A DNA stretch of 64,000 nt from Hydrogenophaga sp. (lineage in GTDB: Bacteria > Pseudomonadota > Gammaproteobacteria > Burkholderiales > Burkholderiaceae_C), in contig NZ_JAUSCF010000030.1 of the NCBI RefSeq assembly GCF_030651625.1, positions 62,001 through 126,000 of the forward strand. The letters run 5' to 3'. Position numbers and translations under genes: made by a program. The notes under the pieces are model-generated. The model made no database searches. It had not been told where the DNA came from and saw only the letters and a list, made by a program, of their open reading frames with translations. Shown in pieces: positions 44,174 to 54,459 of this stretch (position 1 is the stretch's first letter; each line of letters starts with the position of its first letter).

Positions 44174-45067
44174 ATGCCTGCTTCAACCTTCAGCGATGCC
44201 CGCGCCAAGCGCACCACTTCCCGCACGCCCCCCGCAGAAAGCCCAGACGACGCGGAGCAGTTGCGTGCGGGTATCCAGTCGGTGGAAGTGGGCTTTGCAC
44301 TGCTTGACGCGCTGGCTCAGGCCACAGGTGCGCTCATGCTGCGCGACCTGGCCGCCGCCGCCGGCATGAGCGCTGCCAAGGCGCACCGGTACCTGGTCAG
44401 CTTCCAGCGCATGGGCCTGGTCCTGCAAGACCCGGTGAGCACCCGCTACGACCTCGGTCCTGCCGCGCTGCGACTGGGACTGGCCAGCCTGAGCCGGATC
44501 GACGCGGTGAAGCTCGCGCGTGATCGCATCGCCACCCTGCTGGCCGAAACCGGCCATACGCTGGCCATTGCGGTTTGGGGAAACCAGGGCCCCACGATGG
44601 TGCACTGGATGGAAGCCCCCCAGACTGTGCCGGTCACGCTGCGGCTGGGTGATGTCATGCCTCTGCTCACCTCGGCCACGGGCCGGTGTTTTGCCGCCTT
44701 CATGGGCAATGAAGGTCGCGATGCACAGCGCATCGGACCCATGATGCGGGAAGAGCTCGCGCGGCTGAAAAAGCTGCCTCGCAATGGCCTGCCGCTGGAG
44801 GACGTTCCCCAATCGATTCAGGAAGTGCAGGCCTTGCTGGAAGAAACCCGGCATCGTGGCCTGGGTCGCGTGGTGCACAGCCTGTTGCCTGGCGTCGGCG
44901 GCTTCTGTGCCCCGGTATTTGACGCACAGGGCCGGCTCGCATTGGGTCTGGTTGTGCTGGGTTCGGTGGCCACACTGGACACCCGCTGGGATAGCCTGCC
45001 CGCCCAGTCTGTGCTGCGCTGCGCGCGCCAGCTCAGTGCCGACCTGGGACACAACCCGGTAACCTGA
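44174..45067 (+). CDS. IclR-family transcriptional regulator
   Basis: A 297-residue regulator. Winged helix at about 35-95 (VEVGFALLDALAQATGALMLRDLAAAAGMSAAKAHRYL), then the IclR effector domain (IDAVKLARDRIATLLAETGHTLAIAVWGNQGP, SATGRCFAAFMG, GVGGFCAPVFDAQGRLALGLVVLG). ATG 44174 is chosen; the open frame starts at 44099 but the added residues are not conserved. Divergence from the FAH gene suggests it controls it, probably in response to an aromatic catabolite (inference). Confidence 0.9.
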   Translation: MPASTFSDARAKRTTSRTPPAESPDDAEQLRAGIQSVEVGFALLDALAQATGALMLRDLAAAAGMSAAKAHRYLVSFQRMGLVLQDPVSTRYDLGPAALRLGLASLSRIDAVKLARDRIATLLAETGHTLAIAVWGNQGPTMVHWMEAPQTVPVTLRLGDVMPLLTSATGRCFAAFMGNEGRDAQRIGPMMREELARLKKLPRNGLPLEDVPQSIQEVQALLEETRHRGLGRVVHSLLPGVGGFCAPVFDAQGRLALGLVVLGSVATLDTRWDSLPAQSVLRCARQLSADLGHNPVT

Positions 45068-45072
45068 CACAC

Positions 45073-46329
45073 GTGAGATCCCCCTCGGAACGCACCTCCT
45101 CTGCGCCGCGCTGGCACACGCTGTCTGCGCTGACCGTCGGCGTGCTACTCGCTCACCTGTATGTTCTGACCGGCGGTTGGCCCAGCGGGATCGGCCCAGA
45201 TCAGGCAGCGTCCTCAGGCGGCTCGCCGAACGCTGCGTCACCTGCCACGCTCACCGCCCAGATCACCCCTGCGGACACGGCGCCCGCCCTGCCCGCACCC
45301 ATCACCTCCAGTCGGGTGCGCTGGATCCTGCCCAAGCCGCCAGAGCCAGCACCACCGCCAGAGATCAAGGCGCCACCACCCACACCCCGGCAAGCGCCAC
45401 CGCCGCCCGCCGCCGAACGCCCCCCCGAAGTGGATCCCCCGCCTCCAATCCTGCAAACACCACAGGCGTTGAACGACGAGCCCGCCCAGTTGCCGATGGA
45501 AGCGCAGCCGGCCGACCCCGCCGAAGCTTGGATGGCGGAGCCGATCGGTGCGCCAGACCTGACCACCCAGGAGCGGCCTGGTACCGGCCTGGCGGCCGAT
45601 CCCGCAGCCACCGCCGGCCCTGGCGGACTGCCCGCGCCCCGGCCGGAAGACCCGGTACCCGTCGAGCCGGTGGTCGCCGAACCAGCACTGCCTCCTGCGC
45701 AGGTGCCTCCCAGCATGCGCCTGCTGTACGAGGTCACCGGGCGCGTGAAAGGCATCAACTACAACGCCAGTGGCTCCCTGAACTGGGAGAACCAGGATGA
45801 CCGCTATGAAGCGCACATGGTGGTGCGCGCCTTTCTGGCTGGCAGCCGTGAACAGACCAGCGTGGGTTCGGTGGCGTCCACCGGCCTGGTTCCGGAGCGA
45901 TTCGGGGACAAGAGCCGCAGTGAACGGGCCGCCCATTTCGATGGTCCGAACCAGCGCATCCGCTTCAGCAACAACGCACCCGACGCCACCTGGCTCGCTG
46001 GGGGCCAGGATCGACTGAGCGTTTTCATGCAACTGGCAGCCCTCTTGCAAGCACAGCCTGAGGCCTACCCGCCTGGCACTTTCGTCAACCTGCAGGTCGC
46101 TGGGCCGGGCGACGCCGAAATCTGGCGCTTTGAAATGGGCGCGGAGCAAACGCTGACCTTGCCTGCGGGGGAGTTGAAGGTTCGACACATCAAACGCGCC
46201 CCCAGAAAACCCTTCGACACCCAGACCGAGCTGTGGCTGGCACCCCAGTTGAACCATTTGCCCGCTCGCCTGCGCATCACACAGCACAACGGCGACCACG
46301 TCGAACAATCGCTTCGCTACTTCCCTTGA
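45073..46329 (+). CDS. DUF3108-domain envelope protein with proline-rich linker
   Basis: A 418-residue protein from GTG 45073. A single N-terminal hydrophobic helix (about 14-33, LSALTVGVLLAHLYVLTGG) is an anchor or uncleaved signal. A long Pro/Ala/Glu-rich linker follows (about 75-210), long enough to cross the periplasm. The C-terminal DUF3108 domain (about 215-418) opens LLYEVTGRVKGINYNASG and includes VRHIKRAPRKPFDTQTELWLAP. Function is unknown. It begins 5 nt after the IclR stop. Confidence 0.82.
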   Translation: MRSPSERTSSAPRWHTLSALTVGVLLAHLYVLTGGWPSGIGPDQAASSGGSPNAASPATLTAQITPADTAPALPAPITSSRVRWILPKPPEPAPPPEIKAPPPTPRQAPPPPAAERPPEVDPPPPILQTPQALNDEPAQLPMEAQPADPAEAWMAEPIGAPDLTTQERPGTGLAADPAATAGPGGLPAPRPEDPVPVEPVVAEPALPPAQVPPSMRLLYEVTGRVKGINYNASGSLNWENQDDRYEAHMVVRAFLAGSREQTSVGSVASTGLVPERFGDKSRSERAAHFDGPNQRIRFSNNAPDATWLAGGQDRLSVFMQLAALLQAQPEAYPPGTFVNLQVAGPGDAEIWRFEMGAEQTLTLPAGELKVRHIKRAPRKPFDTQTELWLAPQLNHLPARLRITQHNGDHVEQSLRYFP

Positions 46330-46426
46330 CGGTGGCCTTTATCTCCCTCGCAACGCGGCGCGGGCGATGCATACCCTCCCTGATGCATGGATAAAGGGCA
46401 GAAATGTGCCCAAAAACAGACGCATC

Positions 46427-46456
46427 TTGAAATTGGCGTGAACGTTGCCATGTAAA
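46427..46456 (+). promoter_or_regulatory. Possible promoter of the DUF3567 gene
   Basis: TTGAAA (46427-46432) and TGTAAA (46451-46456) are 18 nt apart in an AT-richer 213-nt gap. The start codon is 87 nt further on. The -10 match is partial. No terminator was seen for the preceding gene. Confidence 0.3.
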
Positions 46457-46542
46457 CCTCACTCTCACCTGCAGTTCCCGCATCAATTGCCGATATAAGT
46501 TCAACAGGCACACTGGTTTCCCATTTCAAGGATTTTTCAGTC

Positions 46543-46827
46543 ATGAACATGCTCTACGACTCGGACGCCTTCGCCGTTGTCCACATCCTTGCCAATGCTC
46601 CACTGGAAGGCGATCTCACGCCTTCGGATGGTCCCCAGATCCCGCGCCACGGCTTCGAGATCGTGGACAAGCGTTCGGGCAAAGAGGTCTACCTGGACGG
46701 TTCATGGGCAGAAATGTTCCAGAGCCAGATCACTGTGTGGCAACAAAGCATGCCATCCCAGGAAGAAGTCGAAGACACACTGGAAGGCTACGCCACCCTG
46801 GCGCAGATGCCTGTGGTGATGCACTGA
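46543..46827 (+). CDS. DUF3567 small protein
   Basis: A 94-residue acidic protein of the DUF3567 type, typical of betaproteobacteria. It starts MNMLYDSDAFAVVHILAN, then HGFEIVDKRSGKEVYLDGSWAEMF and a helical C-terminus (SQEEVEDTLEGYATLAQ). Its function is not known. It is preceded by AAGGATT about 7 nt before the ATG and followed by a strong terminator, so it is probably a single-gene unit. Confidence 0.9.
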   Translation: MNMLYDSDAFAVVHILANAPLEGDLTPSDGPQIPRHGFEIVDKRSGKEVYLDGSWAEMFQSQITVWQQSMPSQEEVEDTLEGYATLAQMPVVMH

Positions 46828-46855
46828 TCAAACCACGCAAGAACCCGCGTCTCCT

Positions 46856-46890
46856 AAAGCCGACAGATCTCAACGATCTGTCGGCTTTTT
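46856..46890 (+). terminator. Intrinsic terminator after the DUF3567 gene
   Basis: Stem AAAGCCGACAGATC (46856-46869) pairs with GATCTGTCGGCTTT (46875-46888) over a 5-nt loop, and the T-run ends at 46890. A 14-bp perfect stem with T-tail is a strong terminator. Confidence 0.93.
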
Positions 46891-46981
46891 CACGCTTGCG
46901 TTGCTTGAATGCGCCGGGCATGGCCGGCAATGCTTTAGCAGCTCTAGACTGAATGAAATCGAAGCCCTTTGAATTGATTTC

Positions 46982-48133
46982 ATGAACAAAACCAACACCT
47001 TTAGCCGCTGGTTGCTGTCCGCAGGCATGGTCGGTTTGCTGGCCTGCACCAGTGCACACGCCGAAGATGGCATCACAGCCCGGGAAATCCTGATAGGCCA
47101 GAGCATCACGCTTCAGGCCGGGAAGAACGATTACGGCATGGCCGTGCTGGACGGCATCCAGACCCACCTTGCACAGGTGAACCGCCAGGGGGGCGTTGCG
47201 GGCAGAAGAATCGTGGTGAAGGTGCTGGATGACAACAACAGTTCAGCCCAGGCGGAGGCGAATGCGCGGCAGTTGATCTCCCAGGACAAAGTTTTCATTG
47301 TTTTCGGCTCCATTGAGGGTGGGCCATCCACGGCCGTGATGAAAGCCACCAACGATCTCAATGTGCCCTTCTTTGGTCCGATGGCTGGCTCACCCACCCT
47401 GCGCACCCCTCATCAGCCACTGGTGTTCCCCGTCAGGGCCGAGCACAAGGACGAGTTCCAGGCGCTGATGGCGCACGCAAAGAGCCTGGGAATGAGTCGC
47501 ATCGCGTTCTTTCGGTCTGACTCTGAAACCGGACAACAGCACCTTGACAATGTGCGCAAGCTCAGCCAATCCCTGGGCCTCGATCTGGTGGCCGACTTGC
47601 CGTTCAAGTCCGATGTGGACGATGCAGGGATCAACGCCATGGTGGACCAACTCGGCCGAAGCGGCGCGCAGGTGGTGTTCAACCACGGCGGTATCGGTGT
47701 CTACGAGAGACTCATCCGAAAGACCCGGGACCGGCAAATCAAGGTCCAGTTCTACGCCGTGAACTCCGGTTCAACCAACCTCGCGGCCAGTCTGGGTGCA
47801 CTTGCGCATGGCATGATCTTTGCCCAGGTGATGCCCAGTCCCTGGGAGCGCAAGTCTGCACTGACCCGCGCCTACCAGGATGCATTCAAGGCGTACAAGC
47901 CTGGTCAGGACTTTTCATATGGCAGCCTCGAGGGATACATGACGGCCCGGGCGTTGGTGGAAGCGCTTCAGCGCGCGGGCACCAACCCTACCCGGGCGAG
48001 CTTCGTGGCCGGCTTGAAGAACGCCGATCTGCAGATCGAAGGGATGAAACTGGCCTACCGCGAAGGCGGCCATACCGGGCTGACATTGGTGGACCTGGCC
48101 ATCTACACACGCGAAGGCAAGTTCCGGCACTGA
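46982..48133 (+). CDS. Periplasmic branched-chain-amino-acid-type binding protein
   Basis: A 383-residue type I periplasmic binding protein of the LivJ/LivK group. Signal peptide with cleavage after SAHA (about residue 27); LLAC at 22 could also be read as a lipobox. The mature domain has ILIGQSITLQAG, GIQTHLAQVNRQGGVAGRRI, VFGSIEGGPSTAV and GSLEGYMTARALVEAL. Substrate is unknown, possibly an amide, amino acid or aromatic acid. No ABC permease or ATPase genes are nearby, so it is an orphan or serves chemotaxis or two-component sensing (inference). The convergent permease ends 2 nt away. Confidence 0.9.
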   Translation: MNKTNTFSRWLLSAGMVGLLACTSAHAEDGITAREILIGQSITLQAGKNDYGMAVLDGIQTHLAQVNRQGGVAGRRIVVKVLDDNNSSAQAEANARQLISQDKVFIVFGSIEGGPSTAVMKATNDLNVPFFGPMAGSPTLRTPHQPLVFPVRAEHKDEFQALMAHAKSLGMSRIAFFRSDSETGQQHLDNVRKLSQSLGLDLVADLPFKSDVDDAGINAMVDQLGRSGAQVVFNHGGIGVYERLIRKTRDRQIKVQFYAVNSGSTNLAASLGALAHGMIFAQVMPSPWERKSALTRAYQDAFKAYKPGQDFSYGSLEGYMTARALVEALQRAGTNPTRASFVAGLKNADLQIEGMKLAYREGGHTGLTLVDLAIYTREGKFRH

Positions 48134-48135
48134 GC

Positions 48136-49227
48136 TCAGGGAGCCGGCAGCCGGCCCGCATACCACCAGCGGTACACCGGTTCGGCCAGCACCAGCACGG
48201 CCACGAGGCGGCACACCTGAAACGCGGTGACCACGGGCACCCCCAGTTGCAGCACTTTGGCGGTGATCGCCATTTCGGCGATGCCGCCGGGCGAGGTGCC
48301 CAGAATCAGGGTGGCTGGATGCAGACCGGTGAGCGCCGAGAGCAGCCACGCGAACCCCGCACACAAAAGCATCATGGCCACACTGGCCACGGCCACCGAG
48401 GCCAGCCACCGGGGCGCTGTGTGCAGGAAGGCGGGGGTGAAACGCACGCCCAGACTCACGCCAATCACCAGTTGTGCCGCATTGGACAGCCCGGTCGGAA
48501 TCGCCGAGAGCGTCACACCTGAGAGCGTGATGGCCATGGTGACCACCAGTGCGCCCATGAACCAGGGATTGGCTCGTCCCAGTTGCGTCATGACCCAGGC
48601 CCCTGCAAACGTGGCGAGCGCCAGCACCGCCAGACCTTGCCAATGCCAGTCGCGCACCGCAGCGGGCAGGGTATCCAGCGCGTCGACACCCCAGATCTGC
48701 ATGGCAAAAGGAATGGAAAGCGTGACCAGCAAGACCCGCAGGCTGTGCGTCGCGGCCACCAGGTCCGTGCGCGCGCCATGGCGTTCGGCGATCAGCGTCA
48801 TCTCCGAAGCACCGCCGATCGCACCCGCAAAGTAGGTGGTGCACCGCAGTTCCGCCTGGCTGAGCCCAGGCAGGTGGTGTGCGTGCAGGCGGTGCAACCA
48901 GCCGCCAAAAGCAAGCCCCAGCGCCAGAGCCCAGGCGATGCCCAGCGCGATCGCCCACCAGAGACCCGCCACCAGCTTGCCCACCTCTGGCGTGAAATAC
49001 AGCCCCAGTGCGGCACCGATCACCCATTGCCCGGTGTTGCGAAACGGCGCCCAGCTCTCGGTCGGGGCACCGAGTACCGACAACAGCGAAGTGGCCAGCA
49101 AGGGCCCTATCATCCAGGGAATGGGCGTGGCCAGCCACACACAGACCTGGGCAGCCACCAGCGCCAGCAACAACGTCAGCGCGACACGCCAGGGCGAGGC
49201 AGGAGGGAGAAAATGGGTTATGGTCAC
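48136..49227 (-). CDS. AbrB-family permease
   Basis: A 363-residue inner-membrane protein with two repeated halves of the AbrB (ammonia monooxygenase-related) fold. Each half has a motif like PWMIGPLLATSLLSVLG and NPWFMGALVVTMAITL, then TSPGGIAEMAITAKVLQLGVPVVTAFQ versus GAIGGASEMTLIAERHGAR. Some relatives are linked to exporters or regulators of uptake; the substrate is not known. GTG 49227 is chosen because the longer frame upstream is non-hydrophobic and antisense to the ChaN-like gene. No clear ribosome-binding site precedes it. Confidence 0.83.
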   Translation of the reverse strand: MTITHFLPPASPWRVALTLLLALVAAQVCVWLATPIPWMIGPLLATSLLSVLGAPTESWAPFRNTGQWVIGAALGLYFTPEVGKLVAGLWWAIALGIAWALALGLAFGGWLHRLHAHHLPGLSQAELRCTTYFAGAIGGASEMTLIAERHGARTDLVAATHSLRVLLVTLSIPFAMQIWGVDALDTLPAAVRDWHWQGLAVLALATFAGAWVMTQLGRANPWFMGALVVTMAITLSGVTLSAIPTGLSNAAQLVIGVSLGVRFTPAFLHTAPRWLASVAVASVAMMLLCAGFAWLLSALTGLHPATLILGTSPGGIAEMAITAKVLQLGVPVVTAFQVCRLVAVLVLAEPVYRWWYAGRLPAP

Positions 49228-49281
49228 AGTGATTGAAAAAGGCCAGCAAACGCCATCAGGCGGGCGACGTAGTATCCACAC

Positions 49282-50154
49282 ATGAACTGTCGAAGCGCTG
49301 TCACACATGGCTTGTTTGGGGCCTGCATGGCTGTGGGCGCGCTGCCACTGGGTGGCTGCACGCTGGCCGAGCCTTTGCAGACCCCGGCGGCACCGAATCC
49401 GGCACGCACCGCCAGCGACATGCTCGAACGCACCATGCCCACGCCGCTGTTGCTGCTGGGTGAACAGCACGACGCGCCGGACCATCAGCGGCTGCAGCGC
49501 GAACTCGTGCGGCAACTGGCGTCGCGGGGGGAGCTTGGCGCCGTGGTACTGGAAATGGCGCCGCGCGGACGCTCCACCAGCGGCCTTGCACCCGACGCCA
49601 CCGAAGATCAGGCCAAAGAGGCCCTCGACTGGAACCAGGCCAATGGCGGCTGGCCATGGCCGGTGTACGGACCGGTTGTGATGACCGCGGTAAGGGCCGG
49701 CGTACCCGTGTTCGGAGGCAATCTGCCCCGGGCTGAAATGGCCGCGGCGATGAACCACACCGCGCTGGATCAACTGCTGGACCGGGATGCACTCCTCGAA
49801 CAGCAGGCCAACATTCGCAAGGGCCACTGTGACCTGCTGCCCGAGGCCCAGATTGCGCCCATGACCCGCATCCAGATCGCCCGTGACCAGTCGATGGCGC
49901 TGACCGCGACATCGGCCCTCAAAAGGGGACAGACCGTCTTGCTGGTGGCAGGCAACGAGCATGTCCGGCGTGATCTGGGCGTGCCGCGTTTCCTGCCAGC
50001 GCGACAGGCCTTCAGGGTGGTGCAGTCCCGTGCACAGCCGAACACCCTCGAAGACCCGGTGGCCACCACCTCGCAGGCCGACCTTCTGTGGACCTCACCA
50101 CCGCAGCCGCCACGCGATCACTGCGCCGAGATGAAGCGGCAAATGGCGCGCTGA
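49282..50154 (+). CDS. ChaN-family lipoprotein
   Basis: A 290-residue predicted lipoprotein, lipobox LGGC with C26. The ChaN/Haem_bdPlat-type domain includes LLLLGEQHDAPDHQRLQREL, VVLEMAPRGRS and VLLVAGNEHVRRDLG. Campylobacter ChaN binds heme and is involved in iron supply (established). The C-terminus is Pro/Arg-rich (PPQPPRDHCAEM). It is divergent from the AbrB permease and followed by a repeat copy. Confidence 0.85.
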   Translation: MNCRSAVTHGLFGACMAVGALPLGGCTLAEPLQTPAAPNPARTASDMLERTMPTPLLLLGEQHDAPDHQRLQRELVRQLASRGELGAVVLEMAPRGRSTSGLAPDATEDQAKEALDWNQANGGWPWPVYGPVVMTAVRAGVPVFGGNLPRAEMAAAMNHTALDQLLDRDALLEQQANIRKGHCDLLPEAQIAPMTRIQIARDQSMALTATSALKRGQTVLLVAGNEHVRRDLGVPRFLPARQAFRVVQSRAQPNTLEDPVATTSQADLLWTSPPQPPRDHCAEMKRQMAR

Positions 50155-50249
50155 GAAGCACCCGGTTCTTCAGGCAAGCGCCGAAGGTGCTCAGGTGATG
50201 GCGCGCGGCGCGGCAGGATGACCCCATCCCTTTGCGGAGTGAAGTGACC

Positions 50250-50336
50250 CATTCCAGAGGCTCCGTCGGGCCGGCGCTACCGGACGACTGGTATCGCCCC
50301 CTTCAGGGGATGGCGCGCAAGCGCTGCGGGGGTGTG
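50250..50336. repeat. Family A post-stop repeat, copy 3
   Basis: The family core TATCGCCCCCTTCAGGGGATGGCGCG and the GCGGGGGTGTG end are present. The end touches the stop of the minus-strand aminotransferase (50337), so it follows that stop directly. The far end is divergent from the other copies. Confidence 0.65.
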
Positions 50337-51677
<1,341 letters not shown>

Positions 51678-51796
51678 GTCGGTGCTCCTGGGGTACGAAG
51701 ATCGCCAATTCTGGCAGGTCCAAAGGCCTTCGGGGGCACCACTGCCCACGGCGGCGACGGACCCATCGCCAGGCATCCTGCGACAATCGGTCGGCC

Positions 51797-52645
51797 ATGA
51801 ACCACACCTATGTCCTCACCCTCTCCTGCCCGGACCGCCCCGGCATCGTGCACGCTGTTTCGGGCTTCTTGCTGGAGCACGGCGGCAACATCGAAGAGGC
51901 CGCCCAGTACAACGACCCCGACACCGGGCTCTTCTTCATGCGGGTGCAGTTCGCCTGTGTGCAACTCACGCAGGACGATCTTCGCCTGCGCCTGAAGCTG
52001 TTCGCCGAGGCCTACGCCATGCGCTGGAGCCTGCACGCGCTGGCAGAACCGGTTCGCACCGTGATCTTCGTGAGCAAGGAGGGGCACTGTCTCAACGACC
52101 TGATGTTCCGGTGGAAAAGCGGTTTGCTGCCACTCGACATCCGCGCCATCATCAGCAACCACCGGGATTTCTACCAGCTCGCGGCCGGCTACAACGTGCC
52201 CTTCCACCACATTCCGGTGACCGCCGCCACCAAACCGCAGGCCGAGGCCAAGCAGCTGGAGATCATCCAGGGCGAAGGTGCCGAACTGGTGGTGCTGGCG
52301 CGCTACATGCAGGTGCTCAGCAACGACTTGTGCAAACAATTGGCAGGCAAGGCGATCAACATCCACCACAGCTTTCTCCCCAGCTTCAAAGGGGCCAAGC
52401 CGTACTACCAGGCGCACGACCGCGGCGTGAAGCTCATTGGCGCCACCGCCCACTACGTGACGGCCGATCTTGACGAAGGTCCGATCATCGAGCAGGACGT
52501 GGCCCGGGTGGACCACACCGACACGGTGGAAGACCTCACTGCCCTGGGCCGTGACACCGAAAGCCAGGTGCTGGCGCGCGCCGTGAAGTGGCACAGCGAG
52601 CACCGGGTGCTGCTCAACGGCCACAAGACGGTTGTCTTCAAATGA
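51797..52645 (+). CDS. purU: Formyltetrahydrofolate deformylase
   Basis: PurU hydrolyses 10-formyltetrahydrofolate to tetrahydrofolate and formate, balancing one-carbon pools. The 282-residue protein has an N-terminal ACT domain (about 1-80, LTLSCPDRPGIVHAVSGFL) and a formyltransferase-fold domain. Catalytic residues are visible in NIHHSFLPSFKGAKPY (Asn/His) and ADLDEGPIIEQDV (Asp). Length is normal. ATG 51797 gives the usual N-terminus. It is followed directly by family B repeats. Confidence 0.96.
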   Translation: MNHTYVLTLSCPDRPGIVHAVSGFLLEHGGNIEEAAQYNDPDTGLFFMRVQFACVQLTQDDLRLRLKLFAEAYAMRWSLHALAEPVRTVIFVSKEGHCLNDLMFRWKSGLLPLDIRAIISNHRDFYQLAAGYNVPFHHIPVTAATKPQAEAKQLEIIQGEGAELVVLARYMQVLSNDLCKQLAGKAINIHHSFLPSFKGAKPYYQAHDRGVKLIGATAHYVTADLDEGPIIEQDVARVDHTDTVEDLTALGRDTESQVLARAVKWHSEHRVLLNGHKTVVFK

Positions 52646-52651
52646 ACTGTG

Positions 52652-52790
52652 CCCCCACGCTCCGCCGCCGCGCGGGTCGCTGCCCCCCGAGGGGGCTGAC
52701 CTTGCTTGGGGCGGCCCGGCGCTGCGGTCGGTCGACCGCCCCCACGCTCCGCAGCTGCGCGGGTCGCTGCCCGGCGGCTCGTGACTCCCT
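52652..52790. repeat. Family B tandem repeat, one full and one partial unit
   Basis: A full unit begins at 52652 (CCCCCACGCTCCGCCGC) and includes CTGCCCCCCGAGGGGGCTG and TTGCTTGGGGCGGCCC. A second, shortened unit begins at 52739 and ends with TGCCCGGCGGCTCGTG. The first starts 6 nt after the purU stop. The units match those at 41902-42160, 10.5 kb away. Confidence 0.85.
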
Positions 52791-52811
52791 CCGATGGGGA
52801 CATTGACGCAC

Positions 52812-53681
52812 ATGACCATCCGAATTCCCCCGATACAGTGTCTGCTCACCTTCGAGGCCCTTGCGCGGCTGCGCAGCGTCACCCAGACGGGGGAGGAACT
52901 CAACGTCACACCCAGCGCGGTCAGCCATCGCATCAAGCAGCTGGAACAGATCCTGGGTACCAAGCTGTTTGGCCGGGCAGACTTTTCCCTGACAACCGAG
53001 GGCAGCGAATACCTGGCTCATGTGCGCGAAGGCCTGGCCACACTGCAAAAATTCCCTAGCAGCGCTGTCACACCCGGGCGACGCAAGCTTCGGCTGGCGG
53101 TGACGCCCACTTTCGCGCGCTCCATCCTGTTGCCGCGCCTGAAACAGTTCAGCGAGGCCTACCCGGAGATCGACCTGACGCTGCAGGTCAGCATCCCGCT
53201 GCTGGATGTGGTGGCCGAAGATGCGGACCTGATGATTCGCTTTGGCACCGGTCGCTACGCCGACGTGGAGCACGTCTGCCTGATGAAGGACGAAATCACA
53301 CCACTGGCCTCACCCGCCTTTGCACGCGAGCACGGCCCGTTCGAAACCGCCGAAGACCTCGAGGGAGTGCCTTTGCTGCGAAGCCCGCTGGAGCCATGGC
53401 GCACCTGGTTCGCTGCGCACGAACTGGACTGGCCCGAGCCCCTGGACGGCTCGCAATTCAACGACATCGGTCTCATGTGCGACGGCGCTGCCGCCGGAAT
53501 GGGCGTGGCACTGGTGCGGCTCAAACTGGGCGCGCCCTGGCTGGAGCACGGCACACTGGTGCCGCTGTACGAACGGCACGTGCCAAGCCCGCACGCGCAC
53601 TACCTGTGCTGGCGCACCGGCACGATGGATCGCTGGGAATGCGCGGCGTTCGCCGAGTGGCTCAAGAAAAGCCTCAGCTGA
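52812..53681 (+). CDS. LysR-family regulator, GcvA-like
   Basis: A 289-residue LysR-type protein. N-terminus IPPIQCLLTFEALARLRSVTQ and helix-turn-helix ELNVTPSAVSHRIKQLEQIL are typical of the GcvA/AmpR-like branch. The effector domain has LRLAVTPTFARSILLPRLKQF and DLMIRFGTGRYADVEHVCLM. ATG 52812 is chosen; ATG 52794 is in frame with weak support. The upstream region is mostly family B repeat, leaving little room for its own promoter. The target is unknown; purU (one-carbon metabolism) just upstream could be one (inference). Confidence 0.88.
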   Translation: MTIRIPPIQCLLTFEALARLRSVTQTGEELNVTPSAVSHRIKQLEQILGTKLFGRADFSLTTEGSEYLAHVREGLATLQKFPSSAVTPGRRKLRLAVTPTFARSILLPRLKQFSEAYPEIDLTLQVSIPLLDVVAEDADLMIRFGTGRYADVEHVCLMKDEITPLASPAFAREHGPFETAEDLEGVPLLRSPLEPWRTWFAAHELDWPEPLDGSQFNDIGLMCDGAAAGMGVALVRLKLGAPWLEHGTLVPLYERHVPSPHAHYLCWRTGTMDRWECAAFAEWLKKSLS

Positions 53682-53721
53682 ACCCAGGAGCAACCGGAGC
53701 GCGTGCCCCTGATCCAGGGCA

Positions 53722-53813
53722 GCCTTGGAACCGGCTTGCCGGGCCAAAGGGCTGCGTCCCCCTCCCGCCGCAGGCGAGAGAGGGGGAAGACGCGTCAGCG
53801 ACGCAGGGGGTGC
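53722..53813. repeat. Family A post-stop repeat, copy 4 (long GC-variant)
   Basis: Read on the plus strand: GGAACCGGCTTGCCGGGCC, GGGCTGCGTCCCCCTCCCGC, GAGAGAGGGGGAAG, CGCGTCAGCGACGCAGGGGG. The GGGGGTGC end touches the stop of the minus-strand Hsp20 gene (53814). The same block order occurs in recG insert B. Confidence 0.7.
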
Positions 53814-54242
53814 TCACTCTATATTCAGGCGCTGCCCCGCCAGGGCCACCTTTTTGGGAAGGGTCAGCGTCAACACCCCGTTTTCATACTTGGCGCGGGC
53901 ATTCTGGTTGTCAATGTCGGTCGCCAGCTGAAAGCTGCGAGACACCGCGCCGTAATAGCGCTCGGTGCGCAAAACCTTCTCGTCCTGGCGCTGGCTGTCC
54001 TCCTGCTTGATCTCGGCGCGCAGGGTCACCACGCTGCCCTCGACCGTCACATGAATGTCCTCCCTGGGCACGCCGGGCACCTCAGCCACCACCGTGTAGA
54101 CCGACGGGGTTTCCTTCACGTCGATCTTTATCTGGGACGGCGACGGAAGGGAATCCCCGTGCAAGGGACGGACAAAAAACCCCGGAGCGACATCCTTGAA
54201 GAAGTCGTCGAGCAAACCGGAACGGGTGATCACATGGTTCAT
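53814..54242 (-). CDS. Small heat-shock protein, Hsp20 family
   Basis: A 142-residue alpha-crystallin-type holdase chaperone. The core domain is about 38-142: IKIDVKETPSVYTVVAEVPGV, REDIHVTVEGSVVTLRAE, FQLATDIDNQNARAKYENGVLTLTLPKK. The N-terminus LLDDFFKDVAPGFFVRP is the usual oligomerisation part. ATG 54242 follows AAGGAG. The upstream CTTGAAA could belong to a heat-shock sigma-32 promoter. Divergent from the glcD-like gene. Confidence 0.93.
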   Translation of the reverse strand: MNHVITRSGLLDDFFKDVAPGFFVRPLHGDSLPSPSQIKIDVKETPSVYTVVAEVPGVPREDIHVTVEGSVVTLRAEIKQEDSQRQDEKVLRTERYYGAVSRSFQLATDIDNQNARAKYENGVLTLTLPKKVALAGQRLNIE

Positions 54243-54306
54243 GGAAAAACTCCTTGTCAGCGTTGGCGGATCAGGGGGCACGGGCTGTGCCCCACCCAGC
54301 AAAAAG

Positions 54307-54333
54307 TTGATGTCGCCCCAGCGGTTTTTCAAG
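54307..54333 (-). promoter_or_regulatory. Possible sigma-32 promoter for the Hsp20 gene
   Basis: On the minus strand, CTTGAAA (54333-54327) matches the heat-shock -35 exactly. About 12 nt further, GACATCAA (54314-54307) is a weak fit to the CCCCATNT -10. The start codon is 65 nt downstream. The -35 is good, the -10 poor. Confidence 0.35.
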
Positions 54334-54459
54334 TCCCCATGCGCCAAATCCGACCGGTGGAGCGCTGCGCCAACTTCACACACGGCTGCAAGTTTCTTCA
54401 ATCGCTGTGCGACCGATTGGCCTAAACTGAACGCCCGCGCGTTGTCCATCGCCCCCACC

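Noticed and set aside
48136-49962. 608-codon version of the AbrB permease
   Set aside because: The extra 245 codons are His/Arg-rich, not hydrophobic, and antisense to the ChaN-like gene. The permease begins near 49227.
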